Source: Dactylonectria macrodidyma (Eukaryota > Ascomycota > Sordariomycetes > Hypocreales > Nectriaceae). Taken from it: a stretch of 64,000 nt of DNA. The translations under genes were made by a program, and so were the position numbers. Positions 53,789 to 64,000 of this stretch are shown piece after piece. The DNA is taken from NCBI GenBank assembly GCA_020744425.1, contig JAGMUV010000028.1:372001-436000 (forward strand). Direction: 5' to 3'. A model generated the notes under the pieces. It saw nothing but the letters and a program-made list of their open reading frames with translations. It had not been told where the DNA came from and searched no databases. Within the stretch, counting starts at the first letter, position 1, and each line of letters opens with the position of its first letter.

Positions 53789-54480
53789 TTAGATGTCCAG
53801 AGCTGGATAACAGAGCCCCATTATGCCAAAATACTGGATGTGCGCTAGGATATCTGGTATGATCCACGCCCCGTTACAATCGGTATTTTTAATGCCTGGG
53901 CATACCCTGATATCAGCAGTGGTAACAGGCGTGAGATCAGGTGTCGAGACGTAGTACTCCGGACTAATATGGGCATAACCGACCAACATAGGTGGCACAC
54001 GCGGGACTGGGTCGTTATAATGCGTGACGCGATAATTACCACCAGCTTGATTGGTGATATACGTGCTGAGGGCGTCATCTCCAAAACGGGGAGCGCCGAA
54101 CGTGTACTAGCGATATATGAGCAAATCCAGAACGCTGTTGGGCTGTCCATAGGTAGAATTACCAAAGCTACGTTATGCCCATTATTCCTTAGTTCTGCTG
54201 CGGCGAGACTTGCGATGGCTCCGCCCAGGCTATGGCCAGTGATGGTGATACGGAATCCGGGATGTCTTGCTGCAGCGGTTCTTATTGCTTGGAGAACACG
54301 GTCGCGAGCGTCCACCCAAGACGTCCAGAAACCCCAGTGGGCTGTGCAGCCGCTGCAGATGTCTACTGGTACGCGGGGAAATATAAAATCAGAAAGCCAA
54401 CTTCGAATCGATGCTGAACCTCGGAAAGAGACGATCGTAAGGTTGTTGGTGTAGTCGGTGGCTACGAATCCCGTCACGTC
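53789..54480 (-). CDS. Class 3 lipase, 5' end missing or unresolved
   Basis: The frame begins inside the protein at about 54480 (SALITDVTGFVATDYTNNLT) and continues with IVSFRGSASIRSWLSDF, the C.GC.AHWGF motif, and the nucleophile GHSLGGAIA. A 56-nt intron at 54107-54162 (GTAATT...CTAG) is followed by YTFGAPRFGDDALSTYITNQ, the Asp motif THYNDPVPRVPP, and the catalytic His in DILAHIQYFGIMG, stopping at 53789. The fold is that of the Thermomyces-type extracellular triacylglycerol lipase. Ser, Asp and His are all present. Absent are the signal peptide, propeptide and the first about 60-80 residues (SQYSAAAYC region); the frame upstream meets stops. It is therefore truncated or the first exons lie where I could not see them. 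Confidence 0.8.
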
Positions 54481-54521
54481 GGTAATAAGTGCGCTACCAA
54501 TAATTGATCAGCTTGGAGGAC

Positions 54522-54740
54522 TCAATGCTGTAACGTCAAGAAATTCTCTGGGGTCGTAAAATGGTCTCTATGAGCACTCGCCGGAGCGCTTGGGTATTTG
54601 AAGAAATTTTTGGTGGTGGTGGTGGTGCGGGAGAGGAGGAGGGGAAAGGGGGGAAGCAAAAGTTGGGCTAGAATCACAACTTGACTTGTGAGAAGGCCTT
54701 TATAGTGACAAATTTTCATTGCAAGCTTACTTCTCAAATT
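54522..54740 (-). other. Hydrophobic ORF upstream of the lipase
   Basis: The minus strand has a short frame with ATG codons near 54720-54737 reading MKICHYKGLLTSQVVILAQL then LLLPPFPLLLS, a signal-like stretch, ending before the lipase core in a different frame. It might be a displaced first exon, but no splice fit was found. Confidence 0.2.
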
Positions 54741-54830
54741 CTGCTAAGGTTGTAGTGTTCTCTGCTTGCACCAACGGGCAGTTATTAAAGTGACAAGAAA
54801 CCTTGTCTCCAGGTGAGTTGTTATTCTCCT

Positions 54831-54857
54831 GGCAGTATGCCGCGTCGGCATACTGCC
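54831..54857. repeat. 12-bp perfect palindrome
   Basis: GGCAGTATGCCG, CGT loop, CGGCATACTGCC. A perfect 12-bp inverted repeat in non-coding DNA, possibly a terminator-like hairpin or a protein-binding site. Confidence 0.7.
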
Positions 54858-57371
54858 TCATAAGGTGAAACATCGACAACAGGCCTGGGTTAACATCTGA
54901 TCCCAGTTAGCCTATAAAGTGTACTTGCTGTCACTTTACTTGCCTCTTTGGTCAACTGCTATGGGACTAGCAGAGCCCCAAGACAGGCAAAGAAAGAAAG
55001 ACAGGGCGAGTTTGAATAACATTTTGAGAAAAAGGGCTTGGGCAAAGTGATGACTCTGAATTACTCCCGATTAGACGTCCTGGGAATATTTCGCCAGGAT
55101 ACGATGAACTTATAAACCGGTTATCATCACATGAAGAAATGCGCTCATTGAAGAAGTCTAACGCCACGCACTTCTCTGACCTATGTCTGACGCTGGTTTC
55201 TATGCAGTTCAGAGCTCAGAGCGATCCGGTAGCATGTGATACGGAACGGCGATCATAGCTGTCCGCACCGCTCGACGCTTCCTAAACTCTCAGATGCAAG
55301 TTTCTGGTTCCCTACCGAGGCAGTAAGGCTATAGAAAAAGATATGCTTAATTGTTCTCACTTCCCACCGAAGTCCGCGGGTTTGGTTGCTCACATACACA
55401 TGGACATTGCAGGCAATGGCGAATGAGAAGATCGTTTCCCATAGAAGTCCAAGTAACTCTCGATCAATTCTTCTCGTTGGAGCACGATGAAGCCTCTGAG
55501 GGTCGAGTTAATTGGTCGGAAGCCAACGTTGTCTTTTAGCTGCAAGCTTCGAGCCGCGCCCTGAAACTGGATTTGACACCCACCATGTTCGTGCCGGTCT
55601 TTTCGGCCACCGAATCAACCTCCTGTGGATAGGGGATTGCAAGCAAGGACAAGCATGTGGGAGCACTTCTGACACGCGATATCGACTTAAAGATAAGGAT
55701 CTCGTATCTGCGATGTATGATTTCCTCTTCGGACCCGCTGATGGTGTATGAAGGATACCTAATAGCGCAAACTGACTGAACCTGCTCACATGCTTGTCCT
55801 TGCTTGCAATCCCTATCCACAGGAGGTTCATCGCCCAATCACATGCTGCAGAGCAAGCTTACAAGGCCGAGTCTAGAACAAGGAAGCCTTCATGCTGCAG
55901 GATGAATACGAAATCTTAGCCAATAGTGTATATCAAGTTACTTCTCTTGCATCTTAGTGACGTCTCACCTGCATCCCCCTCCCGGGACGACAGGACTATT
56001 CACTTTCATAGGATGAACATGAGGTTAAGAACCCCCCAAAAAATCAACGTATATACCTAGACCATACAAATTCTATTGTCTAGACTATACGTGCCGTGAT
56101 CAGGCAAACAACAATAGGCCGTTGAAAAACTCGGCGTCAACCAGGGCATACAGTTCCCGGCCACGTTACATATTAAGGTCAGAAAATCATTCGATTTCCG
56201 TCAGCATCCAAACCATTCATTGGCTGCCCCATGCTGGATGCCGACGAGTTGACGGCATCTCCTCCATCGTGCTTCGTTCATGCAGGCCGTCTACTGTAGC
56301 TACGCCATATTGGATGCCAAACCACTCGGCCGGCTGACAGCGCCTCAGCCGCAGCTATTTACACAATATTCATAAAGTGAGACTATTTATAAAGTATGAA
56401 AGTCACATGATCGTTCCCTACAGTAGAAATGGCCTTTTGATACGACGCAGGGACTAAGCTTCTGTGACTTGAGGTCATTCTGTTGTCATTCTGTCTAACG
56501 TGAGAAGGTTTCAGGCATTATGTCAAACCCGGGATCCGTACGGTCGAGGCTCCCCAGGGAACAATATTCCAGATGGAGTAACATAATGACTGGGGATCTA
56601 GCTATAGACCGTTTACACTGGATTCGGAACTTTCCGATATGAGATGCAACAGAGCGAGCTACAGAGAATCCAGAACAAGACAGACCTGCAAGGCCACCAT
56701 CCAGTCATATTTACTATGGCGTATATTTGTCTCAGCCTCAAGGCGAACCATCGAACCTTAATATCATGTCGGCAGGTTAGAAAGATCTGCTGTGGGCTGG
56801 CACCGGCTGGGATCCCGACTAGGGGGTAATGGGTTAGAAATGGGAAAATAGCCTGTCGTCAAGTGGAGGGCACGGCGGAATAGGTGTAAAAGTAATTAGT
56901 GGGCAAGGGGCGGGCCGCTTAACCCCGAATTAGAGAACAAGTTGCGACTTTACGAGCAGACAGGTTCCGATCTTGGCAAGAAGCTTGCCGTGTAGCGAGC
57001 TGTAGCTCTACATAGGATGGTTCACTTGAAATCAAGGTTTCTTAATAGCGACACTATACTAGACCCCTCCGCATTTGCGTGGCAACATTGGGAAAACCCT
57101 GTGGGAAAACCATTGCCGAGGGAAAGGCAGATTTAGGAAACCAGGGCCATATCTCCACCCACACTCGGTACAGGCCACCAAAGCTTTCAGATGTCGCATT
57201 CAAGCTGTACAAGTTTTGGTGATGGTAAGGTACAGGCCACAGGACTCAAAACCTGCGAAGGTCAACTCGAAGGTAAAGTCATCGACGATAGCACCACCGA
57301 GGAGCTCCTTCGTCCGGTTAGGGTTGTCCTTGTGTTTTCGACCCTTACCTTGAGATTCTGTTCACATCCTC
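54858..57371. other. Long region without confident genes
   Basis: Several small frames occur. Only the hairpin at 55617-55828 has clear structure. A small plus frame at 57191-57388 (GDGKVQATGLKTCEGQLEGK) has no recognised motif. Confidence 0.3.
55617..55828. repeat. Inverted repeat with about 46-49-bp arms
   Basis: The left arm 55617-55665 (AACCTCCTGTGGATAGGGGA to AGCATGTGGGAGCA) is the near-perfect reverse complement of 55783-55828 (TGCTCACATGCTTGTCCTTG to CACAGGAGGTT). Differences are one or two short indels and single bases. The loop is 117 nt. A hairpin transcript from it could be double-stranded RNA. Confidence 0.8.
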
Positions 57372-58330
57372 TTAGGGTGTACCACTGACAAAAGGAGCGT
57401 TCGTGAAATACTTTTCCAGGGCCTTCTCCTCGTAGGTCTGGTCGTCGACGCACATACCTCCTCCAGCAGGCCCGATGTGTGGGCAGTGGACTTCGGGCCG
57501 ATACTGCACCATTTGCTGGTGTACCGACCTACATAGCAACGTGTTTCGGCCCAATTCGTAGTCCTGGCCAAATCGAATGCTCCCAGTGAGAAAATTCATA
57601 CATTCTGCATTGTCTCCGTACTGCTTGCTTGCTCCAGTACAATACTTATCATGCTCTTGGCAGATGCCAGTGGCTAGTGTGTGGGTGAGGGTAGTGATTG
57701 CCTCAACACGACTTGGCGCGCCGAGCTTCTTAGCGGCAGCGGCAACAAGCGTGTCAAGGAGAAAGCCGAACCACCGAAATGTTGCGTCGTATTGCAAAAT
57801 TTCCTGCCGGTCATTCCATGCAATGAAGGTGTCGATCGTTACGGGAACCACAATTTCAAAGAGGCTTGAGTTGAACATTACAACTGTGGTGGCGGCTGCG
57901 ATATAATCATTTGCGGTAAACTCGGTAATTTCGTACGATACTGGTACGTTGAGAAGAGAGACTGAGTTTGGATCGGTGAAGAGGCCGAAAAGATACTCGG
58001 TGTTGAGCTCACGTCCAGGGAAATTGCGAGTGATATCGACGCGTCCTTGCACCTATGAGTGTGTTAGCGCTTGGTAACCATACCCAAAGGCTCCTTGTCT
58101 TACATTTTCTGCAAAAAAAGTCGAGTTAACGACCTTGGCTTGTTCGAGATTGGCCGGATACAGGAAATTATCCCAGAATTTAGTCTCCAACTCCCAAAGC
58201 TCATTGTACGTGAACTTTGGACAACTTTGAGACACACAAGAAGCTGCATCTGATTGTTACTGAGGACAGGATGTATTGATGCATGTTATATTGGTGACCA
58301 ACCAGTTGCTCTTCTGCGTGAGGCGGCAGA
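57372..58330 (-). pseudogene. Conserved fungal secreted protein, decayed 5' end
   Basis: The minus strand reads CAQVCRLTQKSNWLVTNITC then SCPQ, a TAA (58257-58259), SDAASCVSQSCPKFTYNELW, and NFLYPANLEQAKVVNSTFFA. A 51-nt intron at 58053-58103 (GTAAGA...CATAG) joins [31 protein letters not shown] and the [15 protein letters not shown] motif. The C terminus keeps many Cys ([38 protein letters not shown]). This architecture fits a widespread but unnamed family of secreted ascomycete proteins with an NTF2-like core. The first about 100 residues and the signal peptide are missing. The TAA fits CAA to TAA. Confidence 0.6.
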
Positions 58331-58532
58331 CCTGGGCACAAGGATGTCAAGGTGATGCCCGGAGATGCCACTAAAGAGGTAAATCAAGCAAATGATAAAG
58401 TAGTTCATGGCTTGGATATGGTCCCAAGGGGTCCAGGTAGGAGTGAAAATGGCTTCAAATAAATTGTCAGTCAACTGATGTGAAAGTTGAGCTCGGAAGT
58501 AGTCATGGACATAGGACCAATATATAATCTAT

Positions 58533-58835
58533 ATGAGTGTCCAATTTCGACAAGACGCAATAGTAATAGTCAAATTCCGCGGGAAAATCTATATGGCGAA
58601 GCGTCGACGACTGGGGAAAAAAGAGAGACTCGCAGCGGTGTTGACGCCACCTCGTATAGGTATCACTAGGAAGGATTATGATGTTGATGATGCCGCTGCA
58701 AAGGCAAACTTTGAAAAGTTTGGCTGCCACTGGTCTGCCAACAGAGTAGTATACGAGAGTCAAGTCTTGCCTGCCCTCAAAGACTCGGAAATTTGTTACA
58801 TCAAGGCAGCGATTGCTTGTTACATCTTTGAGTGA
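58533..58835 (+). CDS. Unassigned 100-aa ORF
   Basis: An ATG at 58533, preceded by a TATATAAT motif, opens a frame with basic MAKRRRLGKKERLAAVLTPP and ANFEKFGCHWSANRVVYESQ segments. It has no recognised domain. It could be chance. Confidence 0.2.
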   Translation: MSVQFRQDAIVIVKFRGKIYMAKRRRLGKKERLAAVLTPPRIGITRKDYDVDDAAAKANFEKFGCHWSANRVVYESQVLPALKDSEICYIKAAIACYIFE

Positions 58836-58929
58836 ACTTCCACTCGTAACAGTCCAACCCTACGGAGGTTCCCGATTCCGTAAAAATTTGCCGGGGACAT
58901 CTTTGTGTACAAGCGAAAGTCTCTTTTGA

Positions 58930-59881
58930 ATGGTGATATTATCAGACATTCTCACCCATACGTTGCAGATCCGGCCTTGGTCGTCTGGGACCATGTACTT
59001 CCTTCCTCTGCATTGTTGACCTTACCGTTGATCAGTTGGAGGATGAAATCACACGCTTGCCAAACACACAGATGGTTCGAGGAAATGCTATTTCGACGTC
59101 AAGCTCAATATTCTTGTTACCAAGATGCGTTTCGACGAACGCGGAATCCGCCCCCGCGCGGTCGGTGTACTTCCTGACCGGCAAGGGTCTCTATCGAGCT
59201 GATCCGCGGTCCAGAAGGATGGATGCATGAGGGAGTTGCGGGATCAGTTGATGCCTCGGCAGAAGTCATCGTCTCTGCCGGCGCCTTCAACACCACGCAA
59301 GTACTGAAGCTTAGCTGCATCGGGCCAAAGTCGGAACTCTCATTATTCAATATATATGTTGTCCTCGACCTATCCGGCGTCAGCACTAACCTACAGGATC
59401 GATATGAGACGTCCGTTATCGGGGAAACGCCAACAGACCTCCAGATCATCAAGGACTGTAGTTTCTAGCACTCATCCGATGATCCTTGCCTGAAGAAGCG
59501 GCAGTCTGGCGCCACCAATAGAGACAGGGGCATCTACGGTTCAAATGGCATCTCACTTGGGATCGTCAAGAAGTCCTCCGCCGCCGAGGAAGATCCAGAC
59601 CTCTTCATCGCCGTGGCGCCCGTGAAGCTCCTTGACTACTATCCTGGATACTCTACAGATAGCACAACCGATGCGCGCTACTGGACCTGGATCGTTTTGA
59701 AATTTTATACTTGCAATAAGGTAGACACGGTGACTCTTCAGCCCTCGAACCCGCGCGACGTTCCTCAGATTCACTTCAACTACTTAACGATGCGGTGGCG
59801 GTCGCCAAAGACGTACAGGCCCTTGTTGAAGGCATGAAGTTATCACGCCGGATGTTCCAAGGCGTTCTTCCGCTTACTGGC
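58930..59881 (+). pseudogene. GMC oxidoreductase relic
   Basis: Fragments in all three frames keep the GMC order: NILVTKMRFDERGIRPRAVG, EVIVSAGAFNTTQVLKLSCI, GPKSELSLFNIYVVLDLSGV then STNLQDRYETSV. Later come GIYGSNGISLGIVKKSS, DPDLFIAVAPVKLLDYYPGY, TVTLQPSNPRDVPQIHFNYL, and VLPLTGGFEEVL before the stop near 59881. At least four frameshifts and a TAG at 59466 are present. The N-terminal FAD-binding part and the C-terminal catalytic His segment are missing. It is not closely similar to the intact GMC gene at 31034-33162. Confidence 0.75.
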
Positions 59882-60325
59882 GGCTTCGAGGAGGTGTTGT
59901 AATGAATGATGCTATATATAGTGACGAAATTGGAAGTCTCTTCTAAATAATGCTGAATTTTTTGCGTACGGACCTATCGCGGAGGGGTAACCTAGTAAAG
60001 CATGAAGCAATGTCTTAGGTATCTTGCTGATAAGCCATAATCAGTTGGTCTGTGTTTATCACATGCTATGGCAGCTATGCTAATGAGGGTATGAGAGCTT
60101 AACACTATGTGTGGCTCGGCCGGCTGAAAAACGTCATGTGAGAGCGTAAGACTCTAGAAAGGATCTGCATTCGGAACATATCCTTGGACCTGATTTTGAA
60201 GGACGAAAAGGTTGATCCCGAGAATTTGTCATTGTGGCTTGCGATACGAAATACTGTAACTATTCGTATCCCTAGACTGATCGGCAAACCCCGCCGATTT
60301 ATCCATGCATGCATTGGTTAGATAT
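59882..60325. other. Intergenic
   Basis: Spacer between two relics; no feature seen. Confidence 0.3.
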
Positions 60326-60600
60326 CGGCCGCTACAACGTTGTGCTCATGCATATTCAGGGTATAGGAAAAGCTAATGAGGCAGCGGTCGCCGCTAATTT
60401 TCATGCAAGATTCCCAATGTCAAGCTCGCCCCCATAGTAGGTATCAGCAGCGCTATTCCCTTCGGCCCCAGCGGCAAGGAGATCACTCTCGGTAACGTCA
60501 TCATTAGCAATAGCGTCATCCAGTATAATCTTGGACGGCAGTTGTTTGGCAGCTTTCCCACGCAAGGACTCGCTGCCAGACTCTTCATGGGCGCTAAATG
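60326..60600 (+). pseudogene. PNP_UDP (NLR-type) domain relic 2
   Basis: The plus strand reads IGRYNVVLMHIQGIGKANEA then AVAANFHARFP. After a one-base loss it continues NVKLAPIVGISSAIPFGPSG and KEITLGNVIISNSVIQYNLG. This is the central part of the nucleoside-phosphorylase-like domain of fungal NLR-type proteins (usually V.LALMVGIG.GIP and IRLGDVVIS...GVIQYD.G). It is the piece that would follow the relic at 394-539, but the two are not the same copy because their shared part differs. Confidence 0.65.
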
Positions 60601-60815
60601 CTGGCGTAATTGAAAGGGTTTCGTGGCCGTAAGCTACTAAGCAATATTACGTCAAATGGAAAGGCTACCCTCCTTCATAGATGCCTGAACGAGACCTAGT
60701 ACCTGGTAGTACGGCATTGCTCTATGACTTCCATAACCACCACCCAGACCGGCCATTACCGATTGAATTATAGCGTCGCAGGGGCCCCCAACCATGTAGG
60801 AGGGTGTATTAATAT

Positions 60816-61206
60816 TATCTCCCGTGCGCCCCTTGATCTATTTCGACGGGGCGCCGCTCGGATCATCGGCAAGCTAGTGGCGGGACGGGCCAGTGCGGAG
60901 AGGAATTAAGGTTCTACGGCCCGAATTGATGTTATGGAAATGCACCGCAAAGGAGCTGCTCCCTCATCGACGGTTGCATATATTTACTGGTGGACTACAG
61001 TACCACCAACGGAAAGTTTGCAGATCTTATGTAGTTGGATCATCCTACCACCTCAAAAATCCAACATGCACCATCTCCACAGAGAGCAGGCGAGGTGTCA
61101 ATCGCCATAGAAATATCCCTGCACAGGAAATGCTTGTCACTTCCCCTGCAACTTACATGTGATGAAAAAGACTACTCACGGAGACAGCCGTCTCCGCGAG
61201 CATAAC
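60816..61206 (+). repeat. Repeat A, copy A2 left part
   Basis: Homologous to 10891-11280, from ATCTCCCGTGCG to GAGCATAAC, including AATTGATGTTATGGAAATGC and GGAGACAGCCGTCTCC. After GAGCATAAC the homology breaks, with unrelated DNA plus a pogo-like element, and resumes at 63261. Confidence 0.8.
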
Positions 61207-61347
61207 GTGGTCCCACCAGCAGCAGAACCAGACTGTGTGACACTGATTCTCTCTGGAGATCCAGGCAATGGAATAGCACGATTTATATAGGAAAGTGTGT
61301 CTTCGCATTATATTGACACAACCTGCCCTCAATCGGGACATATGTGT

Positions 61348-63194
61348 AGAGTGGGGACCCACAACACCGTCACCCCACATCACCGTCACATCTAGGTAAA
61401 TGCCTCACATCGCGATGATGCATTTAACATCACTCCGCGATTTCTCAACGAATATTGCATTATTGACTAGCTACAGCTGCCACTGAATAAGCATCTTCTC
61501 CTTTTCCATTCTTGCAATTTCCATCGCCTCCCTGTAAAGATTGGGCCCGTGAATGTCTTCAAAGTGTGCCTGTGCCATCGCAGCTTCATAACGAGCAGCT
61601 GCAATCTCTGTAATGGTTGCAAAGCCTTCGTTGGGGTTATAATTAACGGCTTTTCGACCCGTCGGCTTATTCGAGGCGCCCTCTATCTCGAGGAACTCAA
61701 CCTTCTTCATCAGGGCTGTAATAAGGCTGTTCATTCTCTCACAGCCCTTTTGGATCTTTGAGATAATTACTCAAAAGTCACGGTCAAGCTCATCTACATC
61801 ACCATATAGCAGATCCACTAGAGATGTTAAGTCTCTAGCACTCTTTTGAGTTATAAAAACATCAGGATGTTCGAATTTTCTCTTCTGGGGCGTCTGGGGG
61901 GGTGCAATCGTCGCCGGGGGCTGCTCGGGCTTAACAACTTGGTCTATGACTCTCTCGGTATTAATAGGTCATATTCCAGTTGCCCTAAAGCCGGACCGTA
62001 TGTTCCAGTCTGTAAATGCCTTCTCTAGCAACCTTACATGCAATAATAAAGCGTTGCTTTTGAATTGGCTCCGTGGTGTTGAAGGAAGCGAAGTCCCGCG
62101 TTTCTATATGAAAATATGACTTCAGAGGCGAGAAAAGACTAATATCTAGGGGCTGTGAGATGTGTGATGAATGTGTCGGTAGGTAAATAAGCTGGACCCT
62201 ATTCAACCATGCTGAATACATGATCTTAATAGTTACATAAGACTTGTGACTGTTGAGGATCAGGATCCGCTATAAAGACCGGTCCCGGGGCCAGGTTTCC
62301 TCAAGGAAAACCTTAAGAAGCCACTTTTAGAAGACCCTAGTATTAGACCAGCCGGAAGGGGTGCATTCATTAGCCCATTTGGGGATATCTTCGTTAGGAA
62401 ACCACTGTCCTTGCAAGTTGAAGCCTGTAAACACCACGCAGGGTGTCAGTCTGTTATCGCCGGCACCCACACACTCGATGATAGAGACCCAGGTACGAGA
62501 ATCGCTAGCTGAGACAGATGACTAGCTTATAAGAGAGGTGCCGACCACTCGCCCGGCGTTCGTAGCACCTTCCGCGATGCCGTGCTCGTCAACGTTATAG
62601 ATCCGGGTGTGACTAACGCTCTTAGTCTTGATCATGTGATCAACCCGGTCAATGTGGTCCTTCAGAGCCTCTTTCGTAGTTGCCCGGGTTCTCGTAGCTT
62701 CAATCTCTCTAGAGGGCTTCGTTTTTATGGCCTCGTGGCGTTCAATGAACCGGGGGACCCAGTTGTGGCCGATGGGCTCGTCATCGCCGGCACAGCTAAT
62801 CATGGGCTGTGCGAAGGCACGGATTTGGCCGTGACTAGGGGCCCGGCCGGCTGCCTCTTCTGGGAGGATCCATTCAAGTAATTCAGCCTCTTGATCCCTT
62901 AATAGTCTTTGGGCCGGTTCCTTAGCTTCATGAATATCTACAGAGCTGGCAATCCGGCCCTGCAGAGTCGTACGGCGGAGACCGTGGTCTCTTGCGGCAT
63001 TTACAACTGTGCCATGTTGGGTTTGCAGCATTGCAGATCTGAAGAGATATTCACGATCCTTATCCGTCGTAGATAGTATGTCCAAAAACTTAGTCAATTT
63101 GGGCTTCAAATGGCTGTGCAATAGCCGAGTTACAAGGGGGGGTGTGAGGCATGTAGGACGGGGCGGGGGTGACGGTGTTGTGGGTCCCCACTCT
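61348..63194 (-). mobile_element. Pogo-like DNA transposon with 29-bp perfect ends
   Basis: Inverted ends AGAGTGGGGACCCACAACAC followed by CGTCACCCC are identical at 61348-61376 and, reversed, at 63166-63194. The element is 1,847 bp. The expected TA duplication is not evident at the borders as read. It lies within DNA that splits Repeat A2, so it inserted after that repeat. The perfect ends contrast with the broken transposase. It is unrelated at the ends to the Fot1-like copies. Confidence 0.85.
61471..63032 (-). pseudogene. Pogo-like transposase, broken
   Basis: The first ATG at 63032 opens MLQTQHGTVVNAARDHGLRR, a helix-turn-helix start, with TLQGRI typical of psq domains. A CENP-B-like part follows (LLEWILPEEAAGRAPSHGQI, NWVPRFIERHEAI), then IYNVDEHGIAEGATNAG, where Asp and EHG replace the usual NxDE.G first catalytic site. 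The third-acid motif THSSHISQPLDISLFSPLKS is in a separate frame at 61985-62221. A C-terminal helical tail (MKKVEFLEIEGASNK) is at 61471-61734. A stop at 62522 and other breaks separate them. Confidence 0.8.
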
Positions 63195-63260
63195 CTGCTA
63201 TTATTTAAAACAATGACCTTTGTAACAGCAGAGGTTTGCCCTTAGAATTGAGCGACGTAA
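63195..63260. other. Spacer between pogo-like element and Repeat A2 right part
   Basis: 66 bp has no counterpart in Repeat A1. Together with 61207-61347 it shows the interruption of Repeat A2 is larger than the transposon alone. Confidence 0.5.
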
Positions 63261-63717
63261 ACATTAGGCAAGTGAGGCTTTCTGGAGAACCCAGATGAGG
63301 AGTTATTGAAAGCTAGCCGCGGCAGGATGCATAGTAATATTGTGTTATGATTGATCTGACTAGCTAGAAAAAGGGGAGACGCCGCGGTCGGCTTTGTGAT
63401 CAGCGATGTCGGCTGTTGCCTTACAAATTAGGTGTAAATCGGGACGGTGGATAAACCCGGTCTGTGCGGTCAGATCCACACTAACAGGAGTGTATTTTTG
63501 CGGCATAAAGCCGGTTGCAGTGACAATCCTGGTCCCAGGCAGCCCGGTAGTTGAGAACGAGTTATCAACACCAAGATGCTAATTGAGCCAATTCTCAATA
63601 TTCAGGTAATTTCCGTGGTAGGCGCTTGCTTCGGCAAGTGCCGTTGCAAAGCCGTATGAGTGACAGCTTGCTGACCAAATCGTGCATATGGAAAGTTCCG
63701 TGCACCCAGCTCATACT
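63261..63717 (+). repeat. Repeat A, copy A2 right part
   Basis: Matches 11283-11546, for example CCGGTTGCAGTGACAATCCT and TAGGCGCTTGCTTCGGCAAG, ending at GCACCCAGCTCAT. It has extra DNA near 63310-63480 compared with A1. Confidence 0.75.
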
Positions 63718-63718
63718 T

Positions 63719-64000
63719 AAAATACTACGTCACCCCATGCACATTGGAGCGGCGATAGGGTGCATGGGGTAGCCTTAGCTGAAGGCTGTGTGTCCGCGGG
63801 CCGGGAAGCTATTACTACTACTGCATTATCTACGTACTGATCTACTGCTATGGCCATTCTTAGTATTATATGACATGTACGGATTCTGTATGAGCACCTA
63901 TCGTTTCTAAAGCTCCTGATCCCTCATCTTTATCTTTATGCTATCCAGGGGAGACCCGTAGACTAGGTGATTACGATTAAATAGTGCATCTAATATCAGA
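63719..64000 (-). mobile_element. Helitron-type terminus, second copy
   Basis: About 280 bp matches 42368-42650 at high identity and continues past the window edge. It begins at the same AAAATACTACGTCAC border, directly after Repeat A. The subterminal stem is conserved with a compensatory change (CCCCATGCA/TGCATGGGG here, CTCCATGCA/TGCATGGAG in the other copy). Confidence 0.75.

Noticed and set aside
54858..57371. tRNA or other structured RNA genes
   Set aside because: No segment with B-box-type GGTTCGANTCC and a cloverleaf was found here or elsewhere in the window.

Overview
The window looks like chromosomal DNA of a filamentous ascomycete, most likely a sordariomycete. Introns are short (about 47-122 nt) with GT-AG borders and CTAAC/CTGAC-type branch sites. 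A group III osmosensor histidine kinase (os-1/nik1 family) is present, as are secreted oxidoreductase families typical of these fungi. Many transposon copies carry C-to-T (CAG/CAA to TAG/TAA) and G-to-A (TGG to TGA/TAG) stop codons, which resembles repeat-induced point mutation (RIP). No tRNA, rRNA or CRISPR array was seen.

Layout. 1-3.4 kb is transposon debris: a Fot1/pogo-like element inserted in a relic of a nucleoside-phosphorylase (PNP_UDP) NLR-type gene, then the tail of a second pogo-type transposase that abuts a 5'-truncated copper amine oxidase (3.4-4.1 kb). 4.3-8.2 kb has two intact unnamed genes, a 565-aa protein on the minus strand and a 383-aa membrane protein on the plus strand. 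8.5-11.6 kb is degenerate and repeat-rich, with a MITE-like hairpin and Repeat A. 11.7-15.9 kb is the histidine kinase gene, with a suspicious one-base frame problem near its N terminus and a GC-AG intron. 18.5-19.3 kb is a BTB/POZ gene. 21.1-21.9 kb encodes a secreted, repeat-built Cys/Trp and Gly/His/Asp protein.

24.4-38 kb holds metabolic genes in various stages of decay: an OrsD-like relic, a cellobiose-dehydrogenase pseudogene, an intact SDR, an intact six-exon GMC oxidoreductase, an HSL-type esterase pseudogene and an epoxide-hydrolase-like pseudogene. 38.6-47.9 kb is mostly mobile DNA: a hAT fragment, a MYND-finger gene with one early stop, a second Fot1-like copy, a deleted Helitron interrupted by a third Fot1-like copy, and a long inverted repeat. 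48.8-54.5 kb carries a SAM methyltransferase, an ankyrin relic, a tiny Gly-rich ORF, another hAT relic and a class 3 lipase whose 5' end is missing. 57.3-60.6 kb has a decayed conserved secreted protein, a GMC pseudogene and a second PNP_UDP relic. 60.8-64 kb is Repeat A with another pogo-like element inside it, ending in a second copy of the Helitron terminus.

The intact genes (osmosensor kinase, BTB protein, SDR, GMC oxidase, methyltransferase, secreted repeat protein) sit as islands between RIP-damaged elements. This is the pattern of an accessory or subtelomere-like compartment, although no telomere repeat is visible. Positions come from manual reading of the six-frame translations and of splice signals; boundaries of repeats without clear ends are approximate.
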